From Olleya sp. Hel_I_94 (GTDB lineage: Bacteria; Bacteroidota; Bacteroidia; Flavobacteriales; Flavobacteriaceae): a stretch of DNA of 64,000 nt. The position numbers were made by a program, and so were the translations under genes. The DNA is taken from positions 191,001 through 255,000 of the forward strand of contig NZ_VISI01000002.1 of assembly GCF_007827365.1 (NCBI RefSeq). Reading direction: 5' to 3'. The notes under the pieces are model-generated. The model searched no databases, was not told the origin of the DNA, and saw only the letters and a program-made list of their open reading frames with translations. Positions 8,279 through 17,072 of this stretch are shown here, one piece after another (positions within the stretch are counted from its first letter, which is position 1; every line of letters starts with the position of its first letter).

Positions 8279-9958
8279 TTACTTGGCATATTTTTTCTTA
8301 CGAAGGTAGTTAAATATTAAACCAAAAACACCTAATAAAACCAATGGTAATAAGAGGTTTAGTAGTTGCCATTTTGTTTTTTCTTCTGTAATTTTTTCAG
8401 GATTTAAAAAGGCAACTGCAATTTCTTTGGATCTAATGTTTATAAGTCCTGTGTCATCTAAAAGATAATTAGCCACATTTGACAAAAATTCTTTATTACC
8501 AAAGGTTTGTCCTGTGTATTTGTCAAAACCTAGCTCTTCAGGACCTAATCTTCCAACTTCGTTTTTAATGACGTCACCATCAGATATGACTACCATTTTG
8601 GTTGGTATACTGCTGTTTTTAGAGTTTGAAATAGCAAAAGGTTTTACTCGGTTATTATATGCCGACGTAAAGGTGCCTTCTAGTAACACAGCTAATGTTT
8701 GTGGACCTTTATTAAAGGTTTTAGGCTCTAACTTATTATTGACCATATCCAAGCTGATTTCGCGAGGTGTACCTTCTAATTTAGTTAAAGGCGCAGTTTG
8801 AAGCAATATTGTTTTTTTTGTACTACTTTTAATAGTATCCATAGGATTGGCAAAATCAAATTTTAAGAAATCTAAATTATTGACAATAGGATGATTGCTG
8901 TTTCCTTTTGCTAAAGGCGAATAGGTCCAAGGATAGCTTTGAAATTGACTATCACTACCTTCTCCTGACGCTAAAGTTATAGGAGCAGAGTACATAGAGC
9001 TTACTATAAGTGGATTAATACGTATACCATATTTAAAGAAAAAATCGGTTAAATTTAAATCTAAAGGGATAGCAATATTTTTACCATAATCGTTATAAAG
9101 ACTATCTTTATCCATTGCGACTTGCTCTAGTAACCATAGGCTTTTACCACCATTCATGGTATACTGATCTAAAACAAATTTTTCTTTTTCTGAAAATGCT
9201 TCTGTTGGCTTAGCTGAAATAATTAAATCGTATTCCTGTAATTTTTTTAGAGTACTTTCTGCGTAATTAGTAACGCTATCTAATGTAAATGGAGCAATAA
9301 AATAATAGTCTCTTATACTTTTAATATAGTCTGCAATGTATTTGTTTTCTAGCTGTCCATTACCTTTTAAAACTGCTATTTTACGTCGTTTAGGATTAAC
9401 TAATTTGCTAATACCATCTGCAAAAGCATATTCTAATTGTTGTACAGAGTTATTAACTAATTGTTGTTGAGTCGCTCCAAGGGTGTTTTTTACTAACGGG
9501 ATTTTTACCGTTTGATCATTATAACTTGCCAAAGCCCATGGAAAAATAACAGCTTGACTAGTTTTTCCGTTTTCTTGAACGTTTAATTGCATTGGTGTTA
9601 ACCCTCTTGCATTTAATTGCTGGATATTTTGATCTCTAGTAGCTTCGTCCTCTATTGGATTTATAAAATTGAAACTAATGTTATTATTATAAGCCACTAA
9701 CTCTTCTAATAATTGTCTGGTTTCAGATTGTAATTTTCTAAATTCTGAAGGAAAATCATCACCTTCTAAAAATACATCAACCAAAATAGGAGATTCTACC
9801 TTTTCTAATATGGTTAAAACCGAAGGATTTAAAGTGTAGCGTTGATCTGTCGTTAAATCAAAACGTTTATAAAAAGTATTGGCTATTACATTAATTACAA
9901 TTAACCCAATAACTACAAATGCGATATTTTTGATAGACTTATTCAAATTTTTTCTCAA
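8279..9958 (-). CDS. gldG: Gliding motility ABC transporter auxiliary protein GldG
   Basis: GldG works with GldF and the ATPase GldA in an ABC transporter needed for gliding in Flavobacterium. The 559-residue protein has an N-terminal membrane anchor (about 10-28, ending near YKRFDLTTDQRYTLNPSV), an extracytoplasmic DUF4350/ABC-type-uro-transport-like region, and a C-terminal TM helix (about 533-552) before RKKKYAK. The YKRFDLTTDQRYTL motif is typical of this family. Its start overlaps the end of the upstream gene by 20 bases, so the two are translationally coupled. gldA is not in the window. Confidence 0.93.
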   Translation of the reverse strand: MRKNLNKSIKNIAFVVIGLIVINVIANTFYKRFDLTTDQRYTLNPSVLTILEKVESPILVDVFLEGDDFPSEFRKLQSETRQLLEELVAYNNNISFNFINPIEDEATRDQNIQQLNARGLTPMQLNVQENGKTSQAVIFPWALASYNDQTVKIPLVKNTLGATQQQLVNNSVQQLEYAFADGISKLVNPKRRKIAVLKGNGQLENKYIADYIKSIRDYYFIAPFTLDSVTNYAESTLKKLQEYDLIISAKPTEAFSEKEKFVLDQYTMNGGKSLWLLEQVAMDKDSLYNDYGKNIAIPLDLNLTDFFFKYGIRINPLIVSSMYSAPITLASGEGSDSQFQSYPWTYSPLAKGNSNHPIVNNLDFLKFDFANPMDTIKSSTKKTILLQTAPLTKLEGTPREISLDMVNNKLEPKTFNKGPQTLAVLLEGTFTSAYNNRVKPFAISNSKNSSIPTKMVVISDGDVIKNEVGRLGPEELGFDKYTGQTFGNKEFLSNVANYLLDDTGLINIRSKEIAVAFLNPEKITEEKTKWQLLNLLLPLVLLGVFGLIFNYLRKKKYAK

Positions 9959-10424
9959 GTTGATAGGTTTTTACTGCAACAACAGTATCGTTTTTAAATT
10001 GAAGTTCAATACATTCTTGGTCTTTAGTAAAAGCACCAGGTTTAAAGCCCATATTATAATTCCATTGATCTTTAGAGTTGGCTTTAATACTATCATCCCA
10101 ACCATACCATTCTGCTGTACCAAAATCTGTTTTAATTTCAGCTTTAGTTTTGCCAATTAATTGGTTATTATCATTTAATTGATCCATCATTTCAAACCTA
10201 AGTTCTGGGTATTCAGCCCAATTATCAGCATCAAAATGTTTTTGGTGATGGTAACTAGAAAAGATATTAACTATTGGATAAAATAAGTAAAAATAGAGTA
10301 GAGGTGTTGCTATTACTGTAAGTAATAAGCTTATCCATTTATTGTCTCCAATGGTTTTTATAAATAGCCATGCTAAGATAAATACAACTATAAACGATAT
10401 TATTAAAATGGGTGTAATTACCAT
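9939..10424 (-). CDS. Two-TM protein of unknown function inserted between gldF and gldG
   Basis: I do not recognise this 161-residue protein. It has two N-terminal TM helices (about 4-24 and 31-53) and a soluble domain of about 100 residues that contains LIGKTKAEIKTDFGTAEW. This resembles the L-x-G-x-(S/T)-x-x-E-(V/I)-x-x-x-(F/L)-G motif of BamE/SmpA-like folds. It starts one base after the gldF stop and overlaps gldG by 20 bases, so it is made as part of the gldFG unit. A role with the Gld ABC transporter is inferred from this coupling only. Confidence 0.75.
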   Translation of the reverse strand: MVITPILIISFIVVFILAWLFIKTIGDNKWISLLLTVIATPLLYFYLFYPIVNIFSSYHHQKHFDADNWAEYPELRFEMMDQLNDNNQLIGKTKAEIKTDFGTAEWYGWDDSIKANSKDQWNYNMGFKPGAFTKDQECIELQFKNDTVVAVKTYQLEKKFE

Positions 10425-10425
10425 A

Positions 10426-11139
10426 CTATTGTTTTTTAATATTGAATTTGGTTAGCGCAATAAACAAAATAGTAATACTTAAAAAGTACATTAAGTCTCT
10501 AGTATCCAGAACACCACGACTCATACTTTTATAATGTGCATTCATACCCAATTGCTCCACAGTATTACTAGATATTACATCTGCAATGCCTTCAAAACCA
10601 ATATAAAAAAATAGACATAAAAACACAGCAATTATAAAAGCAACTATTTGATTGTCTGATATGGTTGATGCAAAAATACCAATTGCAGTATAGGCTGCTA
10701 CTAAAAATAGTAAGCCAAAATAGGATCCTAATGTGCTTCCAAAATCTAAATTACCTAATGGGTTACCTAATTGATAAACGGTATAAACGTATAATACTGT
10801 TGGTATTAGCGCTATTATTATTAATAATAAGGCTCCAAAATATTTACCTAATACTAATTGTAATGTGGTTATTGGTTTAGTTAAAAGTAGCTCTAAAGTG
10901 CCTTGTTTTTTCTCGTCGCTAAAACTACGCATGGTAACCGCTGGAATTAAGAATATTAAAATCCATGGTGCCAATAAAAAAAACGTTGACAGATCTGCAA
11001 ATCCGTTATCAAGGATATTAAACTCGCCTTTAAATACCCATAAAAAAAGACCGTTTAATAATAAAAATATAGCAATAACTAAGTAGCCTATTGGCGAAGC
11101 AAAAAATGAGTTTATTTCTTTTTTAAGTATGGCTAGCAT
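10426..11139 (-). CDS. gldF: Gliding motility ABC transporter permease GldF
   Basis: The 237-residue inner-membrane permease of the GldA-GldF-GldG transporter. Six hydrophobic segments are visible. The family motifs EINSFFASPIGYLVIAIFLL at residues 8-27 and TMRSFSDEKKQGTLELLLTKPI near 69-90 are typical of ABC-2-type permeases. Length is normal. Genes run gldF, unknown 161-residue gene, gldG, dnaN on the minus strand. Confidence 0.95.
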   Translation of the reverse strand: MLAILKKEINSFFASPIGYLVIAIFLLLNGLFLWVFKGEFNILDNGFADLSTFFLLAPWILIFLIPAVTMRSFSDEKKQGTLELLLTKPITTLQLVLGKYFGALLLIIIALIPTVLYVYTVYQLGNPLGNLDFGSTLGSYFGLLFLVAAYTAIGIFASTISDNQIVAFIIAVFLCLFFYIGFEGIADVISSNTVEQLGMNAHYKSMSRGVLDTRDLMYFLSITILFIALTKFNIKKQ

Positions 11140-11166
11140 GCTTTATTTATTAATGTTATTTATAAT

Positions 11167-11463
11167 TTATTTTAACGAAACTAATTTGTCAACACTCCAA
11201 GCTTCTGGTTTTGCATTAAACAGTGGTTTAGTTTTAGCCCAAACGCCTTTAAAAAGGTCTGAATTGCGATAGTTTTCTAAATCACTTTCATTATCCCAAT
11301 AACTGTAAGTAAAAAATATATTGGGATTGGTTTTGTCCTGATACAATTCTAACAATTGGTTGCCTTTAAAGTTTCTTATTTTAAATTTTACGGTTTCAAA
11401 ATTAGCTAAAAAGATGGCTATATTTTCTTCGGCAAAACTTAATTTAACAATTCTTACAAACAT
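11167..11463 (-). CDS. Antibiotic biosynthesis monooxygenase (ABM) domain protein
   Basis: The 98-residue protein has the dimeric ferredoxin-like ABM fold pattern: MFVRIVKLSF opening strand, IAIFLANFETVKFKIRNFKG helix, then FFTYSYWDNESDLENYRNSDLFKGVW. The motif pattern (F-x-Y-x-x-W then L-x-x-Y-x-x-S-x-x-F) fits quinol monooxygenase or heme-degrading-like members, but no catalytic assignment is possible. It lies 27 bases upstream of gldF on the same strand. Confidence 0.85.
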   Translation of the reverse strand: MFVRIVKLSFAEENIAIFLANFETVKFKIRNFKGNQLLELYQDKTNPNIFFTYSYWDNESDLENYRNSDLFKGVWAKTKPLFNAKPEAWSVDKLVSLK

Positions 11464-11481
11464 GGTTTGGGTTTTAATGTG

Positions 11482-11503
11482 TTTCCGCGAAAGCGATACT
11501 TTT
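11482..11503. repeat. Short repeat, family E (TTTCCGCGAAAGCG)
   Basis: The core CCGCGAAAGCG occurs here between two minus-strand genes, and again at 22969-22991, 29215-29233 and 29323-29340. It is G+C-rich against a very AT-rich background and has a CGC(G)AAAGCG near-palindrome. Confidence 0.7.
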
Positions 11504-11505
11504 AT

Positions 11506-12339
11506 TTATTTAAAAAAATTAATGGTTACTGTATCTCGCAGTCCTAATCCCATTAGGCTACTTGCACTACCAACCGTTTGGTTATTACTTTTATATATGG
11601 CTATTTCTAGATAGTTGGAACTGTTAAAGACGACTAAACCACGTCCTTCGTCATTACGTTTATCTTCTGGTGTGTCAAAGTTAACAATATCGCTATATTT
11701 GGATTGTATTTTTTTGAACTTATAATTTCTTGCAGACACTTCGTAAGAACGTCCTTTTTGAAGCGTTTCAAAAAAGTTTTTTCTAATATTAGTAACGACA
11801 TTACCATAATTGTCAATGTAGATTATGCTGCCAATTATTTGCGTTTGCTCCTCATTAACGTAAGGCACTAGATTTTTAATTGGTTTTATTTTATCAATAG
11901 CTTTGCCTATAACTTCTAATGTTCCACCACGTGCTATGTGGCATGCTACTTTTACAAAGACATCTAAAACAGGAAAACTGGTTTCTATTTTATCATGTAT
12001 ATTAATTTCTACTAATTTAGAATGTGCAATCTCATTAGCTATCATGCTCATAATTCCGTTATTGGCACAGATAAAATAATGTTCGTCCAGCTCTACAGCA
12101 ATATGCTTGTTTTCTGGATTAATTTCGGAGTCTATACCAATGACATGGATTGTACCTTTAGGAAAACTACTATAGGCATTTTGTATAATATAGGCTGCCT
12201 CAGCAATATTAAAAGGAGAGATACTATGAGAGATATCAACAATTTTAACTTCTGGCAATTCGCTGTAAATAGCGCCTTTTATTGCGCCAGCAAAGTGATC
12301 TTTCTCTCCAAAATCTGTGGTAAGCGTTATAATTGGCAT
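11506..12339 (-). CDS. SAM hydrolase/SAM-dependent halogenase family protein (DUF62)
   Basis: The 277-residue protein opens with IITLTTDFGEKDHFAGAIKG, the nucleotide-binding motif (TDFG..D) of the chlorinase/fluorinase/duf62 family. Most bacterial members lacking the halogenase loop hydrolyse S-adenosylmethionine to adenosine and methionine, which is the most likely activity here (family knowledge). The C-terminal beta-barrel domain follows from about residue 165 and includes DNYGNVVTN. Length is normal. It is divergent from phoH. Confidence 0.92.
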   Translation of the reverse strand: MPIITLTTDFGEKDHFAGAIKGAIYSELPEVKIVDISHSISPFNIAEAAYIIQNAYSSFPKGTIHVIGIDSEINPENKHIAVELDEHYFICANNGIMSMIANEIAHSKLVEINIHDKIETSFPVLDVFVKVACHIARGGTLEVIGKAIDKIKPIKNLVPYVNEEQTQIIGSIIYIDNYGNVVTNIRKNFFETLQKGRSYEVSARNYKFKKIQSKYSDIVNFDTPEDKRNDEGRGLVVFNSSNYLEIAIYKSNNQTVGSASSLMGLGLRDTVTINFFK

Positions 12340-12385
12340 GAATTATTGTTGATATTTTTTTAACCTAGAACACACAAAAAATGTG

Positions 12386-12393
12386 TAAATTTG
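12386..12393 (+). promoter_or_regulatory. Candidate -7 box for phoH
   Basis: TAAATTTG fits the Bacteroidota -7 consensus TAnnTTTG, 54 bases before the TTG start of phoH. No TTG -33 box is found at the usual spacing, so this is a weak call. Confidence 0.4.
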
Positions 12394-12447
12394 TTAGATA
12401 CACAAAACTAATAAAATTGTACAGATTAATTTAATAAATCAGCGCTT

Positions 12448-13401
12448 TTGAACGAAATAATTATTGAACTACAGGAGATCTCTCCAAAAGAGTTTTTTGG
12501 AACCGGAAATGAGAATATTACGCTACTAAAAAAATACTTTCCAAAACTCAAGATTGTAGCTAGAGGAAATACCATTAAGGCTTTTGGAGACGAAGAATTA
12601 TTGGATGAGTTTGATCGTAGAATGACCATGCTATTAAAGCATTTTTCTAAATACAATAAATTAGACGAAAACGTAATCGAGCGTGTTTTAACTAGCCAAA
12701 GTAGTGATGATTACAGCACTTCTGAAAAAAGTGGCGAAGTCTTAGTACATGGTGCCAATGGTAAACCTATTAAGGCTATTACTGCTAACCAACGTAAAAT
12801 GGTCGAGCTAATGCGTAAAAACGATATGGTATTTGCTATTGGACCAGCAGGAACAGGTAAAACGTATACAGGAGTAGCATTAGCAGTTAAAGCATTAAAA
12901 AATAAAGAGGTAAAACGTATTATTTTGACACGTCCAGCAGTGGAAGCAGGTGAAAATCTAGGTTTTTTACCTGGAGATTTAAAAGAAAAATTAGATCCTT
13001 ATATGCAACCATTATATGACGCATTAAGAGATATGATTCCTGCGGAAAAATTAGCACAGTATATTGAAAATGGTACCATACAAATTGCACCTTTAGCATT
13101 TATGCGTGGTCGTACATTAGATCATGCTTTTGTTATTTTAGATGAAGGTCAAAATACAACGCATGCACAAATGAAGATGTTTTTAACCAGAATGGGTAAA
13201 AGCGCTAAATTTTTATTAACAGGTGATCCAGGTCAAATTGATTTGCCTCGTCGTACTATTTCTGGTTTAAAAGAAGCTTTACTTATTTTAAAAGGAGTAG
13301 AAGGTGTAGGAATGATTTTTCTGGATGACAAGGATGTTGTTAGACATAAACTAGTCAAAAAAATTATCGAAGCTTATAAAAACATTGAAAACAGAGAGTA
13401 A
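12448..13401 (+). CDS. phoH: PhoH-like ATPase (TTG start)
   Basis: The 317-residue protein belongs to the cytoplasmic PhoH family of P-loop ATPases, some of which have helicase or RNase activity. An N-terminal KH-like region (about 1-85) leads to the ATPase domain with Walker A GPAGTGKT at 132-139 and Walker B FVILDEGQN near 225-233. The start must be TTG at 12448: an in-frame stop lies at 12427 and there is no ATG or GTG between. The resulting N-terminus MNEIIIELQEISPKEFFG fits family members. It is followed by purC after 36 bases. Confidence 0.95.
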   Translation: MNEIIIELQEISPKEFFGTGNENITLLKKYFPKLKIVARGNTIKAFGDEELLDEFDRRMTMLLKHFSKYNKLDENVIERVLTSQSSDDYSTSEKSGEVLVHGANGKPIKAITANQRKMVELMRKNDMVFAIGPAGTGKTYTGVALAVKALKNKEVKRIILTRPAVEAGENLGFLPGDLKEKLDPYMQPLYDALRDMIPAEKLAQYIENGTIQIAPLAFMRGRTLDHAFVILDEGQNTTHAQMKMFLTRMGKSAKFLLTGDPGQIDLPRRTISGLKEALLILKGVEGVGMIFLDDKDVVRHKLVKKIIEAYKNIENRE

Positions 13402-13410
13402 ATTTATATT

Positions 13411-13429
13411 ACAACAACAACAACAACAA
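13411..13429 (+). repeat. ACA trinucleotide repeat in the purC leader
   Basis: Six ACA units fill most of the 36-base gap between phoH and purC, leaving no Shine-Dalgarno-like sequence. A-rich unstructured leaders are known to support initiation in Bacteroidota. Confidence 0.7.
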
Positions 13430-13437
13430 TACAACTA

Positions 13438-14385
13438 ATGAGTAATACTATTATAGACACTAATTTTAAATTTCCTAATCAAAAAAGTCTATACAAAGGA
13501 AAAGTAAGAGCAGTTTACAATATTAATGATGAAGAATTGGTAATGATTGCAACAGACCGTTTAAGCGCTTTTGATGTGGTTATGCCAAAAGGAATCCCAT
13601 ATAAAGGACAAATCCTTAATCAGATTGCCACTAGCATGATGAAAGCTACCGAAGATGTTGTGCCAAATTGGTTAACAGCAACTCCAGATCCAAACGTTGC
13701 GGTTGGACATTTATGCGAGCCTTTTAAAGTAGAAATGGTTATACGTGGTTACATGTCTGGTCATGCAGCGCGTGAGTATAAAGCTGGAAAACGCATGCTT
13801 TGTGGTGTTGTAATGCCAGAAGGAATGAAGGAAAACGATAAGTTTCCGGAGCCTATTATTACGCCTGCAACTAAAGCAGAAATGGGTGATCATGACGAAG
13901 ATATCTCAAGAGAAGACATCCTTAAAAAAGGAATAGTTAGCGAAGCAGACTACATTGTTTTAGAAGACTATACGCGTAAATTATTTAAAAGAGGGACAGA
14001 AATAGCTGCTTCACGTGGCTTAATTTTGGTGGATACTAAATATGAATTTGGTAAAACTAAGGATGGGAAAATTGTTTTAATTGATGAAATCCATACACCA
14101 GATTCTTCGCGATATTTTTATGCTGAAGGCTATCAAGACCGTCAAGATAATAACGAAGCACAAAAACAATTGTCTAAAGAGTTTGTAAGACAGTGGTTAA
14201 TTGCTAATAATTTTCAAGGTTTAGAGGGACAAACTGTACCAGTTATGTCTGACGACTATATTGAAACCGTATCAGAACGTTATATTGAATTATACGAGAA
14301 TATTATGGGAGAACCATTTGTAAAAGCAGATGTGTCAAACATTCAAGAACGTATTGAAGCTAATGTTTTAGCATATTTAAAATAA
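13438..14385 (+). CDS. purC: Phosphoribosylaminoimidazole-succinocarboxamide synthase
   Basis: SAICAR synthase joins CAIR and aspartate using ATP in de novo purine synthesis. The 315-residue protein has the nucleotide-binding start [11 protein letters not shown] (about 20-30), the conserved [13 protein letters not shown], the [15 protein letters not shown] signature near 102-116, and [14 protein letters not shown]. It is of the longer type common in Bacteroidota. It ends at a bidirectional terminator. The only nearby partner is phoH; no other pur gene is in the window. Confidence 0.97.
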   Translation: MSNTIIDTNFKFPNQKSLYKGKVRAVYNINDEELVMIATDRLSAFDVVMPKGIPYKGQILNQIATSMMKATEDVVPNWLTATPDPNVAVGHLCEPFKVEMVIRGYMSGHAAREYKAGKRMLCGVVMPEGMKENDKFPEPIITPATKAEMGDHDEDISREDILKKGIVSEADYIVLEDYTRKLFKRGTEIAASRGLILVDTKYEFGKTKDGKIVLIDEIHTPDSSRYFYAEGYQDRQDNNEAQKQLSKEFVRQWLIANNFQGLEGQTVPVMSDDYIETVSERYIELYENIMGEPFVKADVSNIQERIEANVLAYLK

Positions 14386-14409
14386 AATATAATTTATTTT
14401 TGAAATAAT

Positions 14410-14437
14410 AAAAGAGCTTGCAATTGCAAGCTCTTTT
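14410..14437. terminator. Bidirectional terminator between purC and the DUF4269 gene
   Basis: A perfect 28-base palindrome, AAAAGAGCTTGCAA and its complement, with A and T tracts at either end. It sits between two convergent genes and can serve both. Confidence 0.9.
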
Positions 14438-14455
14438 ATTTATAAAATAGTTGAA

Positions 14456-14998
14456 TTAATTTTTAAGATACTTATCTTCCAACGCTAGTAAAGCTAAGTA
14501 TGGATTGCCTTTTAAACCAAGTAGTTTAGCAAAAGCAGGTTCGGTTTTAAAACCTATTAATTTTAACGAAATGATATCTTTTTTAAACTGAAGTCCTTTT
14601 TGTTTTAAAATTTCATTTTCAATAAGCATATGTCTGTATGCATTTTGTTGTTTTGAAGGAATAGCTTGACCAAAAATTTCATATAAAAACTGATCAGTTT
14701 TAAAAGTAGCAATGGTTGACGGTATTGTATTTTGTATGGTTTGGTAGACTTTAAAGTCTTGATATCCTGAAAATTGCTGTTTTAAAAATAAAGGAAAGGT
14801 ATCATGGTTTTTACACTCGCAAATAATATCTAAATCACTATTAGGTATATCTATATCAATTGGTATAGTGCCTGTTAAAATGGGATTAAAAGGTAATAAC
14901 TTGTCTAAAACATTATGTTTTTTTAAGTCTAAATACGCAATTTTCTGTTTCTTATTTCCGTGTTTTAAGTATTCAATAGTTGTAAAATCTACGTTCAA
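14456..14998 (-). CDS. DUF4269 protein (nucleotidyltransferase-like)
   Basis: A 180-residue protein whose LTGTIPIDIDIPNSDLDIICE segment (about 41-61) has the G[T/S]-x(8-12)-D-x-D pattern of minimal nucleotidyltransferases, as seen in DUF4269. Substrate and biological role are unknown. It is the last gene of the minus-strand series that starts with the TetR regulator, after a 31-base gap, and may be part of that operon. Confidence 0.85.
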   Translation of the reverse strand: MNVDFTTIEYLKHGNKKQKIAYLDLKKHNVLDKLLPFNPILTGTIPIDIDIPNSDLDIICECKNHDTFPLFLKQQFSGYQDFKVYQTIQNTIPSTIATFKTDQFLYEIFGQAIPSKQQNAYRHMLIENEILKQKGLQFKKDIISLKLIGFKTEPAFAKLLGLKGNPYLALLALEDKYLKN

Positions 14999-15029
14999 AA
15001 TGTTAATTTATAGTTGGTTTTAAAAATCA

Positions 15030-15713
15030 CTACTTATAAGTCACCAAAATATCTGCTACTTTTTGTAAATCACTTTCATTAATCTCCGTTTTTGGTGCTA
15101 ACGGAAATGTCTGTTGTCCTGGCCTACCAACAAAAGCAGCACGCCAACCAGCCCAAAGTGCACCAGCAACATCCCAACCATGCGCAGCAATAAGCATACA
15201 GTCTTCTGGTTTTATGTTCATTTTATTTGAAGCCCAAATATAAACATCATTAAAAGGTTTAAATTTTCCAACCGATTCAATACTTAACAAATCATCAAAA
15301 TATTGGGTCAAACCAGCATTTTCAATTTTAATTTTAAGGCTTTCATCGTTAGAATTGGTTAAAGCTACAAGAGTAAAACCTTCAGTTTTTAACGTGTTTA
15401 AAGCGTCTTTTACTTCCGGATGAGGCGGTAAATTTTGCATCGATTTTACAACAATATCTCTAGTTTCCTCTTCAGAAATTACAATGTTATTATTGGCTGC
15501 AACCATTTGTAAAGCAGCAGCACCAATGTGTCCAAACGGTTTATATTGTCCACTTGCAGATACCACTAATGAATACTGTAACATTGTAGTAAACCATAAA
15601 GACAATAAATCGGATTTACCGCCTAAAGCATCTCCAACCTGTTTTTTCATTACGGTTAGATCTAAAAGTGTTTCGTTTACATCAAAGAATAATACTTTAG
15701 GTTTAGTTGTCAT
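15030..15713 (-). CDS. HAD-family hydrolase, haloacid dehalogenase type II
   Basis: The 227-residue protein opens with KVLFFDVNETLLDL, giving the nucleophile Asp11. Motif II is LVALTNSNDES, motif III is the Lys in SVGKFKPFNDVY, and the later acidic motif is MLIAAHGWDVAGALWAGWRAAFVGRPGQ, which matches L-2-haloacid dehalogenases. The type II dehalogenase family fits well, though related enzymes act on phosphates. It follows the peroxiredoxin-like gene by 12 bases, so it belongs to the TetR-linked redox cluster. Confidence 0.88.
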   Translation of the reverse strand: MTTKPKVLFFDVNETLLDLTVMKKQVGDALGGKSDLLSLWFTTMLQYSLVVSASGQYKPFGHIGAAALQMVAANNNIVISEEETRDIVVKSMQNLPPHPEVKDALNTLKTEGFTLVALTNSNDESLKIKIENAGLTQYFDDLLSIESVGKFKPFNDVYIWASNKMNIKPEDCMLIAAHGWDVAGALWAGWRAAFVGRPGQQTFPLAPKTEINESDLQKVADILVTYK

Positions 15714-15725
15714 TAGTGTCGTTTT

Positions 15726-16388
15726 TTATTTCAATTGTTTTACAGCTGATAATATTTCCGATGGTTCTGCACGCTGTGTATAATCTGCGTCTAAAAAGGC
15801 ATAAGTAATTATTCCGTTGGTATCTATAACATAAGTTGCAGCTAAAGGTAAGGTATTACTAATATCTCCATTAACTTTGTTTAGTCCAAAACCAGCGTTA
15901 TAAATAGTAGCAACATCATCTGTTAGCGTGTAAACCACACCATATGCTTTTCCAATAGTGTTTTCTAAATCACTTAAAACGGTAAATTCAAGATTGTTTT
16001 TTTCTGAAGTACTTAAAGAATTATCTGGCAATTCTGGAGTCAAAGCCAAAAGTGTAGCACCTTCTTTTTTAAATTCAGGTAATTTTTCTTGTAAAGCGTG
16101 CAAAGTAATATTGCAATATGGACACCAACCACCTCTGTACCATGTTAAAACTACTGGTCCGTTTTTTAATTCGTTGTATAAAGTAACCGATTCGTTTAAG
16201 GCATTTTTTAAAGTGAAATTATGCGCTTTGTCTCCAACTTTTAAAGCAGAATCTAATACTCCAGAGTTTGCTACACTAGAAATTCCATCTGCATATATTT
16301 TTTTCTTTTCGTCTGTAAATTTAGATGCACTTGCTTGACGGACTTCATCTAACAATACATCTAAGTCACCTTTATTATTTGAACTCAT
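15726..16388 (-). CDS. Peroxiredoxin-like (AhpC/TSA) protein
   Basis: Translation from the ATG at 16388 gives 220 residues beginning MSSNNKGDLDVLLDEV. The frame remains open for 16 more codons upstream to an ATG at 16436, but that would overlap the preceding gene and add a Phe/Ile-rich tail not expected in the family. The thioredoxin-fold motif WYRGGWCPYC (Cys89 and Cys92 from the chosen start) marks the peroxiredoxin-like AhpC/TSA group, which reduces peroxides or disulfides. It lies between dsbA/frnE-like and HAD genes in a redox cluster. Confidence 0.9.
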   Translation of the reverse strand: MSSNNKGDLDVLLDEVRQASASKFTDEKKKIYADGISSVANSGVLDSALKVGDKAHNFTLKNALNESVTLYNELKNGPVVLTWYRGGWCPYCNITLHALQEKLPEFKKEGATLLALTPELPDNSLSTSEKNNLEFTVLSDLENTIGKAYGVVYTLTDDVATIYNAGFGLNKVNGDISNTLPLAATYVIDTNGIITYAFLDADYTQRAEPSEILSAVKQLK

Positions 16389-16413
16389 ATGTTTCTTTTG
16401 AAAAATTATAAAA

Positions 16414-17070
16414 TTAAACCGCTTGTTGTTCAGCAATTAACTCCGTTAATACTTGTTTAAAAGTATCTACAGGTTGTGCTCCTGTTACTGCACTTTTACG
16501 ATTAAAAACAATAGTTGGCACAGAATTTACACCCATGTTTTTCCAATAGTTTTGTTTGTTTCTTACTTCCAATTTTGCTTCATCGCTATCTAATTTAGCT
16601 AAAGCTTCATCTGCATTTAAACCAACTTCTAAAAGGGCTTCTTTTAAAACATCTCTTTTAGATACATCTTTTCTATCGCTAAAAAAGGCTTTAGTTAAAG
16701 TCATTTTTAATTCGGTTTGCTTTCCGAAGTCTTTAGCATATTCTAATAAAACATGAGCATCAAAGGTGTTAGCCATTCGCATCTCATCAAAATAATCGAA
16801 TTTAAACCCTAGTTCTTCACCAGCATCAGTCATCATTTGTTGCGATTCTCTTTGTTGGTCTAATGTAGAACCATACTTTTCGGCTATATGTTCAATAACA
16901 TTTTGACCTTCGGCTGGCATATTTGGATTTAATTCAAATGGCTGCCATTCAATTTCTAATTGATCTTCAACACCAAGTTCTTTTATTGCTTTTTCTAAAC
17001 GCTTGTATCCAATGGTACACCAAGGACATACAACGTCAGATACGATATCTATTTTTAATTTATTTGCCAT
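16414..17070 (-). CDS. DsbA-family oxidoreductase (FrnE-like)
   Basis: The 218-residue cytoplasmic-type thioredoxin-fold protein has the active site CPWC (Cys15, Cys18) in SDVVCPWCTIGYKRLEKA, with no signal peptide, and the typical MRMANTFDAHVLLEYA and NSVPTIVFNRKSAVTGAQ segments. FrnE/2-hydroxychromene-2-carboxylate isomerase relatives act as cytosolic disulfide isomerases or oxidoreductases. It starts two bases after the EthD gene stop, so the two are tightly coupled. Confidence 0.93.
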   Translation of the reverse strand: MANKLKIDIVSDVVCPWCTIGYKRLEKAIKELGVEDQLEIEWQPFELNPNMPAEGQNVIEHIAEKYGSTLDQQRESQQMMTDAGEELGFKFDYFDEMRMANTFDAHVLLEYAKDFGKQTELKMTLTKAFFSDRKDVSKRDVLKEALLEVGLNADEALAKLDSDEAKLEVRNKQNYWKNMGVNSVPTIVFNRKSAVTGAQPVDTFKQVLTELIAEQQAV

Positions 17071-17072
17071 AA

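Noticed and set aside
9971..10156. Second minus-strand frame inside the gldF-gldG middle gene
   Set aside because: Low-complexity Lys/Leu-rich translation fully inside the coupled 161-residue gene; no independent start or conservation seen.
14410..14437. Palindrome considered as an operator
   Set aside because: It sits between two convergent gene ends with A and T tracts at both sides, which fits a bidirectional terminator better.
16389..16436. Longer start for the peroxiredoxin-like gene
   Set aside because: It would overlap the preceding FrnE-like gene and add a hydrophobic tail; the ATG at 16388 gives a normal N-terminus.
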